From NCBI GenBank assembly GCA_037951105.1, contig JBAMJV010001352.1, positions 213,030-277,029 of the forward strand: a stretch of DNA of 64,000 nt. Direction: 5' to 3'. Origin of the DNA: Echinarachnius parma. Its lineage: Eukaryota > Echinodermata > Echinoidea > Clypeasteroida > Echinarachniidae. This document shows, in pieces, positions 21,720 through 32,099 of this stretch. The position numbers were made by a program, and so were the translations under genes. Below the pieces are notes generated by a model that saw only the letters and a program-made list of their open reading frames with translations, had not been told where the DNA came from and made no database searches. The stretch's first letter is position 1. The number at the start of each line of letters is the position of its first letter.

Positions 21720-22022
21720 ACCTAGCAATTTTAGACTTATATGATAGAATAACTTTTGGCACTTTCTAAAAAACAATATATTGTGGGTGCATACTTAGAT
21801 TTATCAAAGGCGTTTGATACTATAAACCCACCCATTCTTTTGTATAAACTTGCACAATACGGCATCAGGGGAACGCCATTTGCATGGTTCAGTGATTATC
21901 TTTCCAATAGAAAACAGTATACCGAATTCGACTCACACCAATCAGGGGTCCTGAACCTGCAATGTGGCGTTCCCCAAGGATATATTCTTGGCCCCTTGTT
22001 ATTCCTATTGTACCTTAACGTT
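21720..22022 (+). pseudogene. LINE reverse transcriptase, middle part
   Basis: Continues the LINE after the foldback insertion: DLAILDLYDRI, a frameshift near 21765, then QYIVGAYLDLSKAFDTINPP, YGIRGTPFAWFSDYLSNRKQ and CGVPQGYILGPLLFLLYLN. These are the RT blocks up to the palm. The YADD catalytic box is absent because the copy breaks off at about 22022. It cannot be active. Confidence 0.85.
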
Positions 22023-22046
22023 AAAAGAGTGCATCCAATTCTTACC

Positions 22047-22410
22047 GATCCACGAAATATGCCTGTGCAGCATTTGTTTTATAAAATGGGGGCAAATAAT
22101 GTGAAAAACGAACTTTTCCCCAGTAATCGCTAAATTTACCGACGCATGCCTGTAAATTTACCGACGCATGGCTAAATTTACCGACGCATGACTGGAGAAC
22201 AATTTAGTTTTCACATTTTTTTTTTTTTTAATGATATACATGTTTTTATAATAATTTGTATTATTTTTTTTTAATGATATAAACAATTTTATATCAATTT
22301 TAACATTTAAAACATTTTTTTTTTATATATAATTTTTTTTTTCTTTTTCGATCCACGAAATATGCCTGTGCAGCATTTGTTTTATAAAATGAGCGCAAAA
22401 AATGTGAAAA
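22047..22410. repeat. 44-bp direct repeat with short tandem between
   Basis: GATCCACGAAATATGCCTGT and TTTTATAAAATG occur together at 22047-22090 and again at 22349-22392. Between them are three units of TAAATTTACCGACGCATG (22131-22190) and T-rich sequence. The second copy lies 225 bp before exon 2. Confidence 0.85.
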
Positions 22411-22617
22411 TCAAACTAAAGTGAGCCATGCATCAGTAACAAACTTTTACACGCTAATTGACCAATCAGAATGCAGGGATTCTTCTACCCATTTTTATAA
22501 TCATCCATGTTTGCACATGTAAACAAAGCTTCTAAATCCAATTAAGAGCTAGGTGGCATAAACAAATTTTGCTTGAAAATACTCAGCTATCGCGTATTTG
22601 TATGCATATTATTTTAG

Positions 22618-22853
22618 GAGTATACGCTGGACCAATACTTCTGGCGGCTCATGCAGATACAGGATGGATTGGAACTGATTAGATACACCAACCTTTCATC
22701 AACACTGAATCCTCTGGGCAAAGTTCCTGTGTTGTGGTGTACTCTCGATGCGCAAGTACCACCGCAGGCCCTCCAGCTCATCGGGAACGCAGCAGAAAAG
22801 TGTCTCATTATCCAGTCAAAGGACGGGATCAAATTCTTCTGCGCCAGCAATGT
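22618..22853 (+). CDS. Exon 2 of 9, core of PH-like domain
   Basis: Acceptor TTTTAG ends at 22617 and donor GTAAGG starts at 22854. The exon enters in phase 0, matching exon 1, and leaves after two bases of a codon, matching exon 3. It encodes residues 35-112 and part of 113. The pattern is that of a PH domain: YFWRLMQIQDGLELIRYTN (strands 2-3), then NPLGKVPVLW, then CLIIQSKDGIKFFCASN leading into the C-terminal helix. PH domains bind phosphoinositides or proteins at membranes. The intron before it is 14.2 kb and full of transposons; the intron after it is only 200 bp. Confidence 0.8.
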
Positions 22854-23053
22854 GTAAGGAAATTTTAATTATCAGTAAAAACATAACCAGTAATACAAAT
22901 GTATTCTAGTGTTAAATTCTTGTTCCTATCTGGTCGTTGATATGCAGTACTCCAAAGGAAAATATACGTTTAATAGAAGCAGACCTGAGATAAAATCAAT
23001 AGCTAATACATTTCCTATTACTGTCTTATTGTTGTCTCCCTTTATACAAACAG

Positions 23054-23261
23054 GCAGCAAAGAGACGAGTCGTACCACATCATTTGTTCAGCCGTGGGGA
23101 AGCACTCTAGACGTGACATTCCAAGCCATTACACCTCTGCTGGGATATATGAGGAGGTGTCTAAAAAGGATGACAATTTGCCTACAATGTACAATCCCCT
23201 CGACCCATCTCATGACTCGCAACAAGGAACATATATGTCACACTATGCTATACAGAATCAG
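23054..23261 (+). CDS. Exon 3 of 9, end of PH-like domain and first tyrosine motifs
   Basis: Acceptor ACAAACAG ends at 23053; the donor GTTGGT at 23262 is weaker than consensus. One base completes codon 113, then residues 114-182 follow. The start (QQRDESYHIICSAV) fits the C-terminal PH helix, with Tyr120 where PH domains usually carry the conserved Trp. After it the chain looks disordered and carries tyrosines in SH2-type contexts: Y145 EEV, Y159 NPL, Y173 MSH, Y177 AIQ. YEEV resembles sites preferred by Src-family SH2 domains. Phosphorylation is inferred, not shown. Confidence 0.75.
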
Positions 23262-23800
23262 GTTGGTATTAACGATTTCTAGTTACTTGTGGACATGTGC
23301 AATTACTAACAAGGGGTTGATAAAATGTGTCTTTCTGTGATTTGATAATTTATGTCAATAAAGTGATGTGTGAAGATTCCATGTGTAATGAACAAAAGTG
23401 CAAAGTTACATTCACTTACTCAATGCTCTGACTTTGTACACAAATGAAATTTTCAACTAGTGAATTTAAAATCCGAAAACTTCACACATATATAATATGC
23501 GAAATTAGACAAAACTTAACTTATTCCATGCTTCTATTTGGTAATACAAATACAATGAGGTATTTTGAAGTACAGATCCATTTAAACACATTTTGACACG
23601 CATAACATAACATCAATGCTGTTTAAAATCAAAATCTAAGGTTAAAGGAACCCGAAATTCCATGCATTTTCCATTATTTCTTTGTTTGAAAACCTGTGTG
23701 CCTTCTTATTGAGCTTAATATTATGAAACGGTAAATTGTCGTCATGCAAGATTGAAAATGAATGCATAATATTGCTTTTCAACATATTTTGGATTATGCC
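23262..23800. other. Start of intron 3, AT-rich
   Basis: No exon or mobile element end recognised. Confidence 0.5.
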
Positions 23801-23811
23801 TTGTACAAAAT

Positions 23812-24570
23812 GGGTGCGGTTCGTTATTCCGAAGGTTCGTTATTCCGAAGGTTCGTTATTCCGAACACGCAAATTTCCTATACCTGAGTGTTCGTTAATC
23901 CGAAAATGAAATAGGGTTCGTTAATCCGAACATTTGTTGCATTATTCCGAAGGTTCGTTATTCCGAAGGTTCGTTATTCCGAAGGTTCGCTATTCCTAAA
24001 ATGAAATCGGGTTCGTTATTCCGAAGGTTCGTTATTCCGAAGGTCCGTTATTCCGAGGGTTCGTTATTCCGAAGGTTCGCTATTCCTAAAATGAAATCGG
24101 GTTCGTTAATCCGAAAATGAATTTGGGTTTGTTATAATGCTATAATTTCATATAACGAGATAAAATAAACTTAAATGTTTGATTGGTCTGGCCAAGGGAG
24201 GGAAAGGGGGAGGGGTATGCTTAATGCAGGCTGTAAATTAAATAAACAAAACACAAACTATAGTATTATAACAAGCCCGATTTAATTTTCGGAATAACGA
24301 ACCCGATTTTATTTTCGGATCAACGAACCTTCGGAATAACGAACCTTCGGAATAACGAACCTTCGGAATAACGAACCTTCGGAATAACGAACCCGATTTT
24401 GTTTTCGGATCAACGAACCTTCGGAATAACGAACCTTCGGAATAACGAACCTTCGGAATAACGAACCTTCGGAATAACGAACCTTCGGAATAACGAACCT
24501 TCGGAATAACGAACCTTCGGAATAACTGAACCTTCGGAATAACGAACCTTCGGAATAACGGACTGTAACC
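23812..24570. mobile_element. Foldback element 2, short relative of element 1
   Basis: The same termini as 9431-11768: starts GGGTGCGGTTCG, ends GGACTGTAACC. The target duplication GTACAAAAT (9 bp, or 8 plus a chance base) lies at 23803-23811 and 24571-24579. Arms are arrays of GGTTCGTTATTCCGAA and its inverse, separated by only about 150 bp. Confidence 0.9.
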
Positions 24571-24879
24571 GTACAAAATAACTACATCAAATGTTGCTGT
24601 TCCTCATTGTTTTACAGATGCTAGAACCTAAACATGAGATAAGTTGACCTGGTTTTATTCTATATTTATACATGTATGTTTTATATTTAGGTTCTAAATG
24701 TACCCTTATCTGATACTTTGGCAACCGTGCAATTTGCACTATTATGACATTAAGCTAATAAGTGTGCGAATAAAAAGGCAAAACCTTCATATTGCTGGGG
24801 ACAATCATTTCATCATAAAATGTTGATAATCTCACAAAAAATGGAAGCTGATGTTAGAATTTGTATGCCTTCGCAACGG

Positions 24880-25310
24880 AGTGGCCGGAGGCATTATGTT
24901 TGCTGGTTTTCCTTCCGTCCGTACCTACGTCCGTACCTATGTACATCTCGTTCTCGTTATCACGATATCTCATGAACTGGTCGACGGATTTCCACTAAAA
25001 TTAGTACATGTATATTATCTTGAGTAGCCAATTAACTGATTAGATTTTGGGGTCATGATGTTAAAGGTGAAAGGTCACAAGGCTTATTATTATATGCGAA
25101 AATAGTTTGTTATCGCGATATCTCAAGAACCAGCAGACGGATTGTCAACAAACTTGTACAGTATATGCATATCTTGAGAAGCAAATGAACTGATTATATT
25201 TTTGAGGTCATGAGGTCAAAGGTCACAGGGCTCATTTTATATATATATATATATATATAGATATATATATGCATTTAAAATAGCTCGTTATCACAATATC
25301 TCAAGAACCA
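24880..25310. repeat. Diverged tandem repeat with CGATATCTCAAGAACC
   Basis: Units of roughly 160 bp with CACGATATCTCATGAACTGG-type starts, a CACCAAACTTGTACA-type middle and an AGGTCAAAGGTCACAGGGCT end. Further units are at 25700-25880 and 27040-27220. An AT run lies at 25236-25270. Confidence 0.7.
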
Positions 25311-25311
25311 A

Positions 25312-25706
25312 TACGTTCCTTCGCAGTTCTTCCATCGCATTGCATGCTGGGATGTTTGCTTAGTACACTGGAATCGCCGAGCTCGTAGCAGACGGGTTTT
25401 TGTGCATAATGTCAATCGACCCTTTACTTCCTGACATTACACCCGAAACAAGATGAAGATATTTATTCATGAATATACATTTTATGACACTTTCAATGCC
25501 AATGCAAAGATAACAACAATTGCCTAACATTCCCAACAAAATTTGATCGTTTCTGTCACAACAAACGGAATTTTAATAAACATTTTTTTCGAAACTCGAA
25601 TGCCACTCACCACACGGCTCCTATGCAAGCCCGTGGCCTGGCCAAAGCACACTGCACTGCACTGTATTATCAATGCAATGGAAGAACTGGGAAGGCACGT
25701 ATTGAC
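25312..25706. mobile_element. Small element with ACGTTCCTTCGCAGTTCTTCC end
   Basis: Left ACGTTCCTTCGCAGTTCTTC and right GAAGAACTGGGAAGGCACGT are inverse ends, followed inside by GCATTGCA/TGCAATG. It sits inside the CGATATCTCAAGAACC repeat, whose phrase AAGAACCAAT is split. No coding sequence. Confidence 0.55.
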
Positions 25707-25890
25707 TAATTGTCACCAAACTTGGTACATGTTTGAATCTTGAAGAGCCAATGAAATGAGTAGATTATGTGGTCATGACGTATAAGAAAGGTCACAGGGC
25801 TCATTATATATGCAAGAATAGCTCGTTATCACGATATCCCAAGAACCAATTGACTTCTTGTGACAAAACTTGTACATGAGTGTAACTTAA

Positions 25891-27020
25891 AGGGAAAGTT
25901 GAGTTTTGGTCAAACTGAATTTTAGTAACCAAAACCTGCACTTTAAAGGTATAGTGAAATCCCGGCATTGATTCAGGTTTATAGCTTTGAATGTAGGCCT
26001 ATATTGATATACCACACTCTTTTTTTCAAATAAAATCCTAAAAACGGTAAATTTCGACAACTTTCTGGCTTTTTTCGCATTGGCGTTCCATACTCCTAAA
26101 AATTATTTACAGCGGAGCGCGCGCGCGTGTGTACGTGCCCATCGGCTCATCATGTCACATGAGGACCACAACACGGAGTTCAAAGTTCGAATGTGCATGG
26201 TGTACATGCAGAGTCTTTGACTTGCTAGTAAAACAAACTCGTATTTACTTGGAAATTGAGGGTTAACTGAAATGCCTAAGAAATACATTGGAGCAGATCC
26301 ACACATCTGAGTGTGGATCCTCCATGATATAAACTTAAACAAATGTTTGCAAATATTGAAACAAATCGAAATAATATCTCTCTGTCAACGTGAGTAGATG
26401 CACTCAGCTTGTACGTCTACTGCGATTGTCCTTATGTGACGTCACAAAGATGACGTAATTTTTCTTCGCCCGGACTCTATTTTTGTACGGGGGTTCCTAA
26501 AGTGAATTTACAACTTTATTTTTTTTATTTTATCGGGTTTTCCCACGAGGAAAATATGTTTGTATTAGTAATCTTCATGAAAATCTACCTTAGATACAGT
26601 AAAATACAAATTTGATGTAGTTTTCTCGTCTGTGGAGCTTTAACATTACAAACCAATAGTTATAACTCCACCATGCTCGAAAGGTATACAAAATTAAAAT
26701 CACAAACGACTAAGTAAAGAGCCTGTTACAAAAGGCGCTTTCTAAACCGCATGATTTCAACCATTTTGTAGAAACAAATTTGAATTTGATGTTTGGTTCA
26801 AAAAATGATTTAAACAACAACTACTTAAAAACCTCGTTTGTATATTTTTTCTTCAAGAGTAAGCTTTTAAAATTTGTTTTAACGGCTGGTTCAAAATTTT
26901 CATATTATTGTGGGACCCCGCAATAATTATTATGGTTTTATATATGGATATTTCAGCCATTTCTGAACCGATAAAAAAAAAATCGTATAGCGCCCTCTAT
27001 ATCAAAACTCAACTATCCCT
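25891..27020 (-). mobile_element. TTAA MITE copy 4 with a nested element
   Basis: TTAA on both sides (25887-25890, 27021-27024). Ends AGGGAAAGTTGAGTTTTGG and CAAAACTCAACTATCCCT. Interrupted after ACCTGCAC by the element at about 25944-26641. Confidence 0.85.
25944..26641. mobile_element. Nested element inside MITE copy 4
   Basis: Bounded by TTTAAAGGTATAGTG on the left and GTGGAGCTTTAAC on the right, with the host MITE sequence resuming at ATTACAAACC. It contains TGACGTCAC near 26440 and a GCGC-rich stretch near 26115. Probably another TTAA element. Confidence 0.55.
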
Positions 27021-27344
27021 TTAATGTGAGGGTGAAGTATTCAGATTTTGGAGTCATGAGGTCAAAGGTCACAGGGCTCATTGTAGCTCTTAATCGCGAT
27101 ATCTCTAGATTTGGTTTACAGTTTGCCATATAACTTTGTACATCTGTATCTGCATCTGTAGGCCTATCTGTCTGCATCTTGAGGAGCGAGTAAGCTGATA
27201 GATTTAAAGGGTCTCTAATTCAAAGATTATTATTATTATTATTATTAATATTTATTCGGCAAATCAAATACACAAGAGAAGTCTAACAAAGTAAGGAAAT
27301 TGCAACCACTGGTATGCCAGGGCTTGGAAAAAGTTAACCGAATA

Positions 27345-28078
27345 CGGTGGCGTACCCAGGATTTTTTTCAAGGGGGGGGGGGGGTTCGAGACCGAGACCA
27401 AGGCCATTGGTTGAAAACCCTCTCAGTGGGGGGGGGGGGGGGGGGGGGGTGTCTGTAGAACATTTTCGAGACCGAGACCATGGTTTATCAAACGTTTTCG
27501 AGGCCGAGACCAAGGCCATTGGTTGAGAACCCTCTCAGTGAGGGGGGGGGGGGGGGGGGTGTCCGTAGAAAATTTTCGAGGCCAAGACCAAGACCATTGG
27601 TTGAGAACCCCCCAATGGGGAGGGGGGGGGGGGGGTGTCCGTAGGAATATTTCGAAGCAGAGACAAAAATTGTCGTGACCGAGACCACAGTTCATCAAAA
27701 AATGTCGAGGCAGAGACCAAAATCATTGGTTGAAAACCTTCCCAGTTGGGGGGGGGGGGGGGGGGTGGGGGTGTTTGTAGAACATTTTAAAAGCCGAGAC
27801 CAAGACATTTCAACCTTTTAGAGCCCGAGACCGGGATTCTTCGCAAATCTTTGCGGACGAGACCAGGTTAATGATGGTCGAGACCGCTAAAAAGTGGTCT
27901 CGAGACCGGCTAAAATTTGAAAAGCGGGGGGGGGGGGGGGGGGGTTCGAAATCCCCCCCCACCCCCAAACAGCCATTTTGGGGTCAAGGGGGGGGGGGGG
28001 GTTGAACCTCCCAAAACAGCCATTTTGTGGTCAATGGGGGGGGGGGGGGCGGTTTGAACCCCCCTGGGTACGCCTATG
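27345..28078. mobile_element. Homopolymer-rich hAT-like element, copy B
   Basis: Begins CGGTGGCGTACCCAGG and ends CCTGGGTACGCCTATG. The 8-bp flanks ACCGAATA (27337-27344) and ACTGAATA (28079-28086) match at seven of eight bases, a likely target duplication. Contains about eight G runs of 10-22 bases and diverged tandem units with GAGACCAAGGCCATTGGTTG. Confidence 0.8.
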
Positions 28079-28191
28079 ACTGAATAACTGTGACCAAAAG
28101 CCTTCCGTCCCAATGCCAGTGGTTGCTAACAGAATGGTAACAAGTATAACAGTGGATAGAAAGTGAATAATGCCAAGGTTTGAACATCATA

Positions 28192-28300
28192 CATACTAAT
28201 CTTACACTAATTAAAAAGTCCTGAATACTAATCTAACACTAATTAACAAGTCAAGAATACTAATCTAACACTTATTACCAAGTCATGAATACTAATCTTT
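28192..28300. repeat. About 32-bp tandem repeat, 3.5 copies
   Basis: Units of ATACTAATCTAACACTAATT followed by AACAAGTC. It lies 150 bp before exon 4. Confidence 0.85.
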
Positions 28301-28446
28301 ATTATATAAACGCAATTGTTAAACATCTTGGAGGTGGTGTCGTAATCTAGGTAACTCTGCTCACATAAATTGCGCAATTGCGGAGGCATCCATTTCGACT
28401 GCGTGCAGTCGAAGATCCATCTAGTTTATCTTATATTAATACTTAG

Positions 28447-28991
28447 ATGTCTCCTTCGTCATCAACTGGTCCAGCGATCAAAGGCATCGGAGATCAATAT
28501 GATTATGAACCACCCAGAACAGACATAATTAGGCAGCATTCATCATGCGGATCATTGGTCAATGAACCACAGCCACCACTATCCCCGCCACCTCCACCAC
28601 CCCGACGACCTGGCATGAGAGCCGACGGGCTACCGAGACCACACTCTTACATAAATGTGCAAACCAGTGACCAAGACAACAATTTACCAGCGGGACACCC
28701 AACTCCTCCTCCTCCTTCTCCTCCTCCTCCCACCCCTCCCCCTCGTTCCTCCACACCATTGGTAGTGTCCTCTCAAATACAATCATCTGGTTCTGGTGAA
28801 AACATTCCTGGAGATACGTATCTTGATGTGGGAAAGCCGGTACCTCAAGCGGTGGTCTCTCGAACCAGGCTCCGTGAGTCCCGACCCTCAGATTCCAGCG
28901 ACCAAGGAGGACAGAATATATACGATGATGTTGCTGATGTCGAAGAGAACCAACCGATGGACGAAGATGAATCCGTGAAGAATTATGTTGA
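28447..28991 (+). CDS. Exon 4 of 9, proline- and tyrosine-rich linker
   Basis: The largest exon (545 bp), acceptor ATACTTAG at 28446 and donor GTGAGT at 28992. It enters in phase 0 and leaves after two bases. It encodes residues 183-363 and part of 364. There are two proline blocks, PPPPPPRRP (about 229-237) and a Pro/Thr/Ser run ending PTPPPR (about 278-282); the second fits the class II SH3 pattern PxxPxR. Tyrosine motifs are Y200, Y202 EPP, Y250 INV (the pYxN form favoured by the GRB2 SH2 domain), Y307 LDV, Y341 DDV and Y362. The end is acidic. No globular domain is visible, and the composition fits a docking linker. An in-frame ATG begins the exon exactly, but upstream phase continuity argues for an internal exon. 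A decayed inverted copy of its 5' end lies at 12190-12290. Confidence 0.8.
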
Positions 28992-29224
28992 GTGAGTTAA
29001 CATAAAAGTATTCCATACATGTCATTGTTATAAAAACACAGAACACAAAGAGAGTGATCCACGTAGATAGTGCCATATCTTTCCTCTTTGTTATGATTGT
29101 GGTCTATATCCCTCTCTAATTTATAAAATAATGAATAAAACCAGCCATTAAAACTAATAACAAAGAGAAAACACAATTTCGTAAACATAGTAAATTAAAC
29201 AGTCACATGTTATCCATTATTATA

Positions 29225-30510
29225 CAGATGTTAGATGGTGGTAATGGAAATATCATCGAGTGGCTCGGGACTTATCATCACTAGCATTTCAAATCCCGAG
29301 GGAACATTCCATGATGTTCCCGAAAATAAAGTGAAGCTATGTTAATATATTATATGAATTAGTTTACGGACAAAAATAACAATCATTACACTTTTAACCT
29401 CTGAGCTTAATTTTATTGTGGCATTACAAGGGCATATATTGACTAGTCCTTGTAACGTCATAATACAATCTATCTTTGGTTGCGCGTATTAATTGTTAAC
29501 ATCGAGGGGTAGGCGCAATCTTGTATTACCAAACAAAATTATTACAGCTAGCATGATACATAACACGTACAATCGATAGAATCGCATCATGTTTATGCCA
29601 TAGGTATATAAACAAACATTATTTGGTATCGATATATCGCAGCTCTGAGTAAGACATTCCACTCTTCCGTGGATCATACTGAAATGAATTGAAATCACGT
29701 GACTGTGTTTAGACAATTAGTGACTCGTATTTGACTAAGCCATGTAACATATCTGTTTTGCCACATACTAAGAGTAACATTCTCATAAGATGGGAAAGTG
29801 CACACCCGACCTTCCATTTAACAGTAGTACAGTATACAGCGCAAATAATCTTACAGATTGAGGCGCCACTAAAATACCAATACCACCACCAGTATACAGA
29901 TGTTAACTGGTGGTGGAGGGAATATCGCAGAATGTTCCACTGCTAGGGATTTTAATTAGCATTTCAAATCCTGAGGGAACAATGATTTTCTCGACAACAA
30001 AGCTAACATCTGTTATATTCTATTACAAAAGTAACACATCTTTACACTTGCAGCCTCTCTGAGCTCGATGAGAAAATGTGGCTTTTCGAAGTGATATGTT
30101 GACAAGTCATTGCGATGTCATAATATAATCCCTCTCTCTATCATTGTGACGTCATAATGCAATCTCTCTTGCAGTGCGCGCCATATAATATAACACCTGC
30201 CGTGCAATATAACAACATATTATGGTAATCACGTGACTGTGTTGAGCCAATCAATTAATCGTATTTTACTAAGTCACATAATATAGTGTTTTATTATACA
30301 GATATTGACTGTCTAGAGGGGCAATATAACATTTGAGATCCTCGAGGGAAGTTATATTTTTGTCGAGGGACATTATATTTTGCCGAAGCGCGTAGCGCTG
30401 AGGAAGAATATAGTATTCCGAGACAAAAATATAACTCCCCAAGGGAAATGAAATGTTATATGGTTTCCGAAGGAAAAAGTCAATATCTGTTACAGTATAT
30501 TATGATGACC
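29225..30510. repeat. Three related palindromic units in intron 4
   Basis: Units at about 29225-29350, 29893-30020 and 30299-30505. Each starts ACAGATGTTAACTGG-like and ends GCTAACATCTGTTA-like, with CATTTCAAATCC..GAGGGAA inside. The third is the most palindromic (AATATAACATTTGAGATCC / AAATGTTATATGG). They are MITEs or an old tandem. Spacers contain CACGTGAC and TGACGTCA. Confidence 0.6.
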
Positions 30511-31036
30511 TATATAGATACAAATCAAGATAAATAGAAATTTGGTGTTGAAATAAAATTATGGACAAGGGAAAATCATGAAATTAAATCGAAATCCTTC
30601 CAGTAGAACAGGCGTGTTGTTATCGAAATGCTGCGCAAAATGCTCTTTTATTCGACCTTCCCTTCAAATTTACTTTCGGATCGCGCAATCTCCGTAGAAA
30701 GCTTGACAACGCTGCGCGTGCCAGGATGCTAATACGCGCAAAATTGTTCATTGTCATACCTATTGTTACGTCATACCTCTGGATGTAACGGCGTTATATT
30801 CAGAGGTATGACGTAATTTACGTCATGAATGAAAATATAACGCTTCTCATCCTTGTAGCGATGGTCACGTGACAGCATTTTGACCAATCGCACATCAGTA
30901 TCTATATAGGTCATATATGGTTCAAAATTACGTCATATGACACATTTAAACCGTAATCTAAACAATAATGATCTATAGGGTCAGATTTTTCTTTTCAGTC
31001 ACCGTTTTAGTCTATCAACTTGATCACTTTCCCCAG
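30511..31036. other. Intron 4, 3' part
   Basis: A local palindrome surrounds CATACCTCTGGATGTAACGG / CCGTTATATTCAGAGGTATG (about 30770-30810). No gene. Confidence 0.45.
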
Positions 31037-31153
31037 ATTTGTCGGGAAGTACCAGAACAGTCAGTTGAAGATGACGCTGAATAAGGTGGAAGTCCATAGA
31101 AAGTTTCTGAGCACACCACATTTCCAACTGGCCAATGTAATCGACAAGATAAG
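31037..31153 (+). CDS. Exon 5 of 9, start of first PDZ-like module
   Basis: Acceptor TTTCCCCAG at 31036, donor GTATGC at 31154. One base completes Glu364, then residues 365-402 and two bases of 403 follow. The peptide has alternating hydrophobic strands (LKMTLNKVEVH, then HFQLANVIDKI) that I read as the first strands of a PDZ-like fold. The usual GLGF-type loop is not evident here, so this first module is the less certain of the two. Confidence 0.7.
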
Positions 31154-31963
31154 GTATGCACTGCATTCTTCTCCTATTAAATGTATAGCTCGCTACGGGT
31201 GGTGGTGATGTAAAGGGTACTATTCAAAATGCTACACAGAGTTTCTAAATTTGTAAGTAGGCTTATTTGTGGGCAAGACATAACACTGAGCCAGTGTGTC
31301 TTTTGCACCGTGCGCAAGGCGTTTGCAAGAAGGCACCTTAAGTCTGATTTAAGTTTCAACCACTGTTTCTAAGAACACATAATGTCATAATAATGGGTTT
31401 ATGTACGACCTCTTTTAAATCGATGATATTATCCATTATTCAAGTATATAAGTGGCAAACTGCAATATATTTATTTATCTTTAAAATATAATATACCAAT
31501 TTCAGAGCCGAAATCATAAAACTTCACAAAAGCGTAGTTCCCCTCTGAGTCTATTTGATATGGCTTTGCATGCAACAAGGGATCCGTTTAGTTGTAATAG
31601 GGTTAACTTAGTAGGTAATAAATGCTTACCCATTATAACCTTAGTATATGATGTAAAGTAATTTGTATTGACTTGTATGACTTAGCCCAGATATCAAAAC
31701 AGATTTAAGATGGAAATATTGAATTAATGCTAGTGTTTAATCAATAAACAGGCGCTACGTAAATATTACTCGAATCTATTCTCAACGGAACATGGAATTC
31801 AATTCTAGAAGGTAATTGGATTATATAATATTGATGGCGGACAAAAAGCAAGCCTTGTTATTACGATGCTGAGCTAACCACCATGACCGTAACGAAATAT
31901 ATATTTAAAATGGCCTGGTAAATTATCAAGGTGTGAACGTTATGTTTGACCCTATATTCACAG
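31154..31963. other. Intron 5
   Basis: Contains a diverged repeat (CTGAGCCAGTGTGTCTTTTG, GCGCAAGGCGTTTGCAAGA, about 31258-31350) whose relative is at about 36030-36130. The minus-strand frame through it is not a gene. Confidence 0.45.
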
Positions 31964-32099
31964 CATTGTTTCCTTCGATCCAGCTGCTTTCTCTGATTTC
32001 GATCTACATTTGGGAGATATCGTTGCGACGGTCAACTCCTTCAAATGTTCAACGATCAAGTCCTTCTACGATCTAGTGGAGTTATGTACGGTAGAAAAG
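31964..32099 (+). CDS. Exon 6 of 9, first PDZ-like module continued
   Basis: Acceptor TATTCACAG at 31963, donor GTATGT at 32100. It completes Ser403 and encodes 404-448, ending on a codon boundary. LHLGDIVATVN matches the PDZ strand motif in which G-D-x-I/V-x-x-V/I-N precedes a short turn. It is followed by a helix-like stretch (STIKSFYDLVELC) and the final strand, which continues in exon 7 (VTLEVMR). This is the best evidence that the region is a PDZ domain. Confidence 0.75.
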
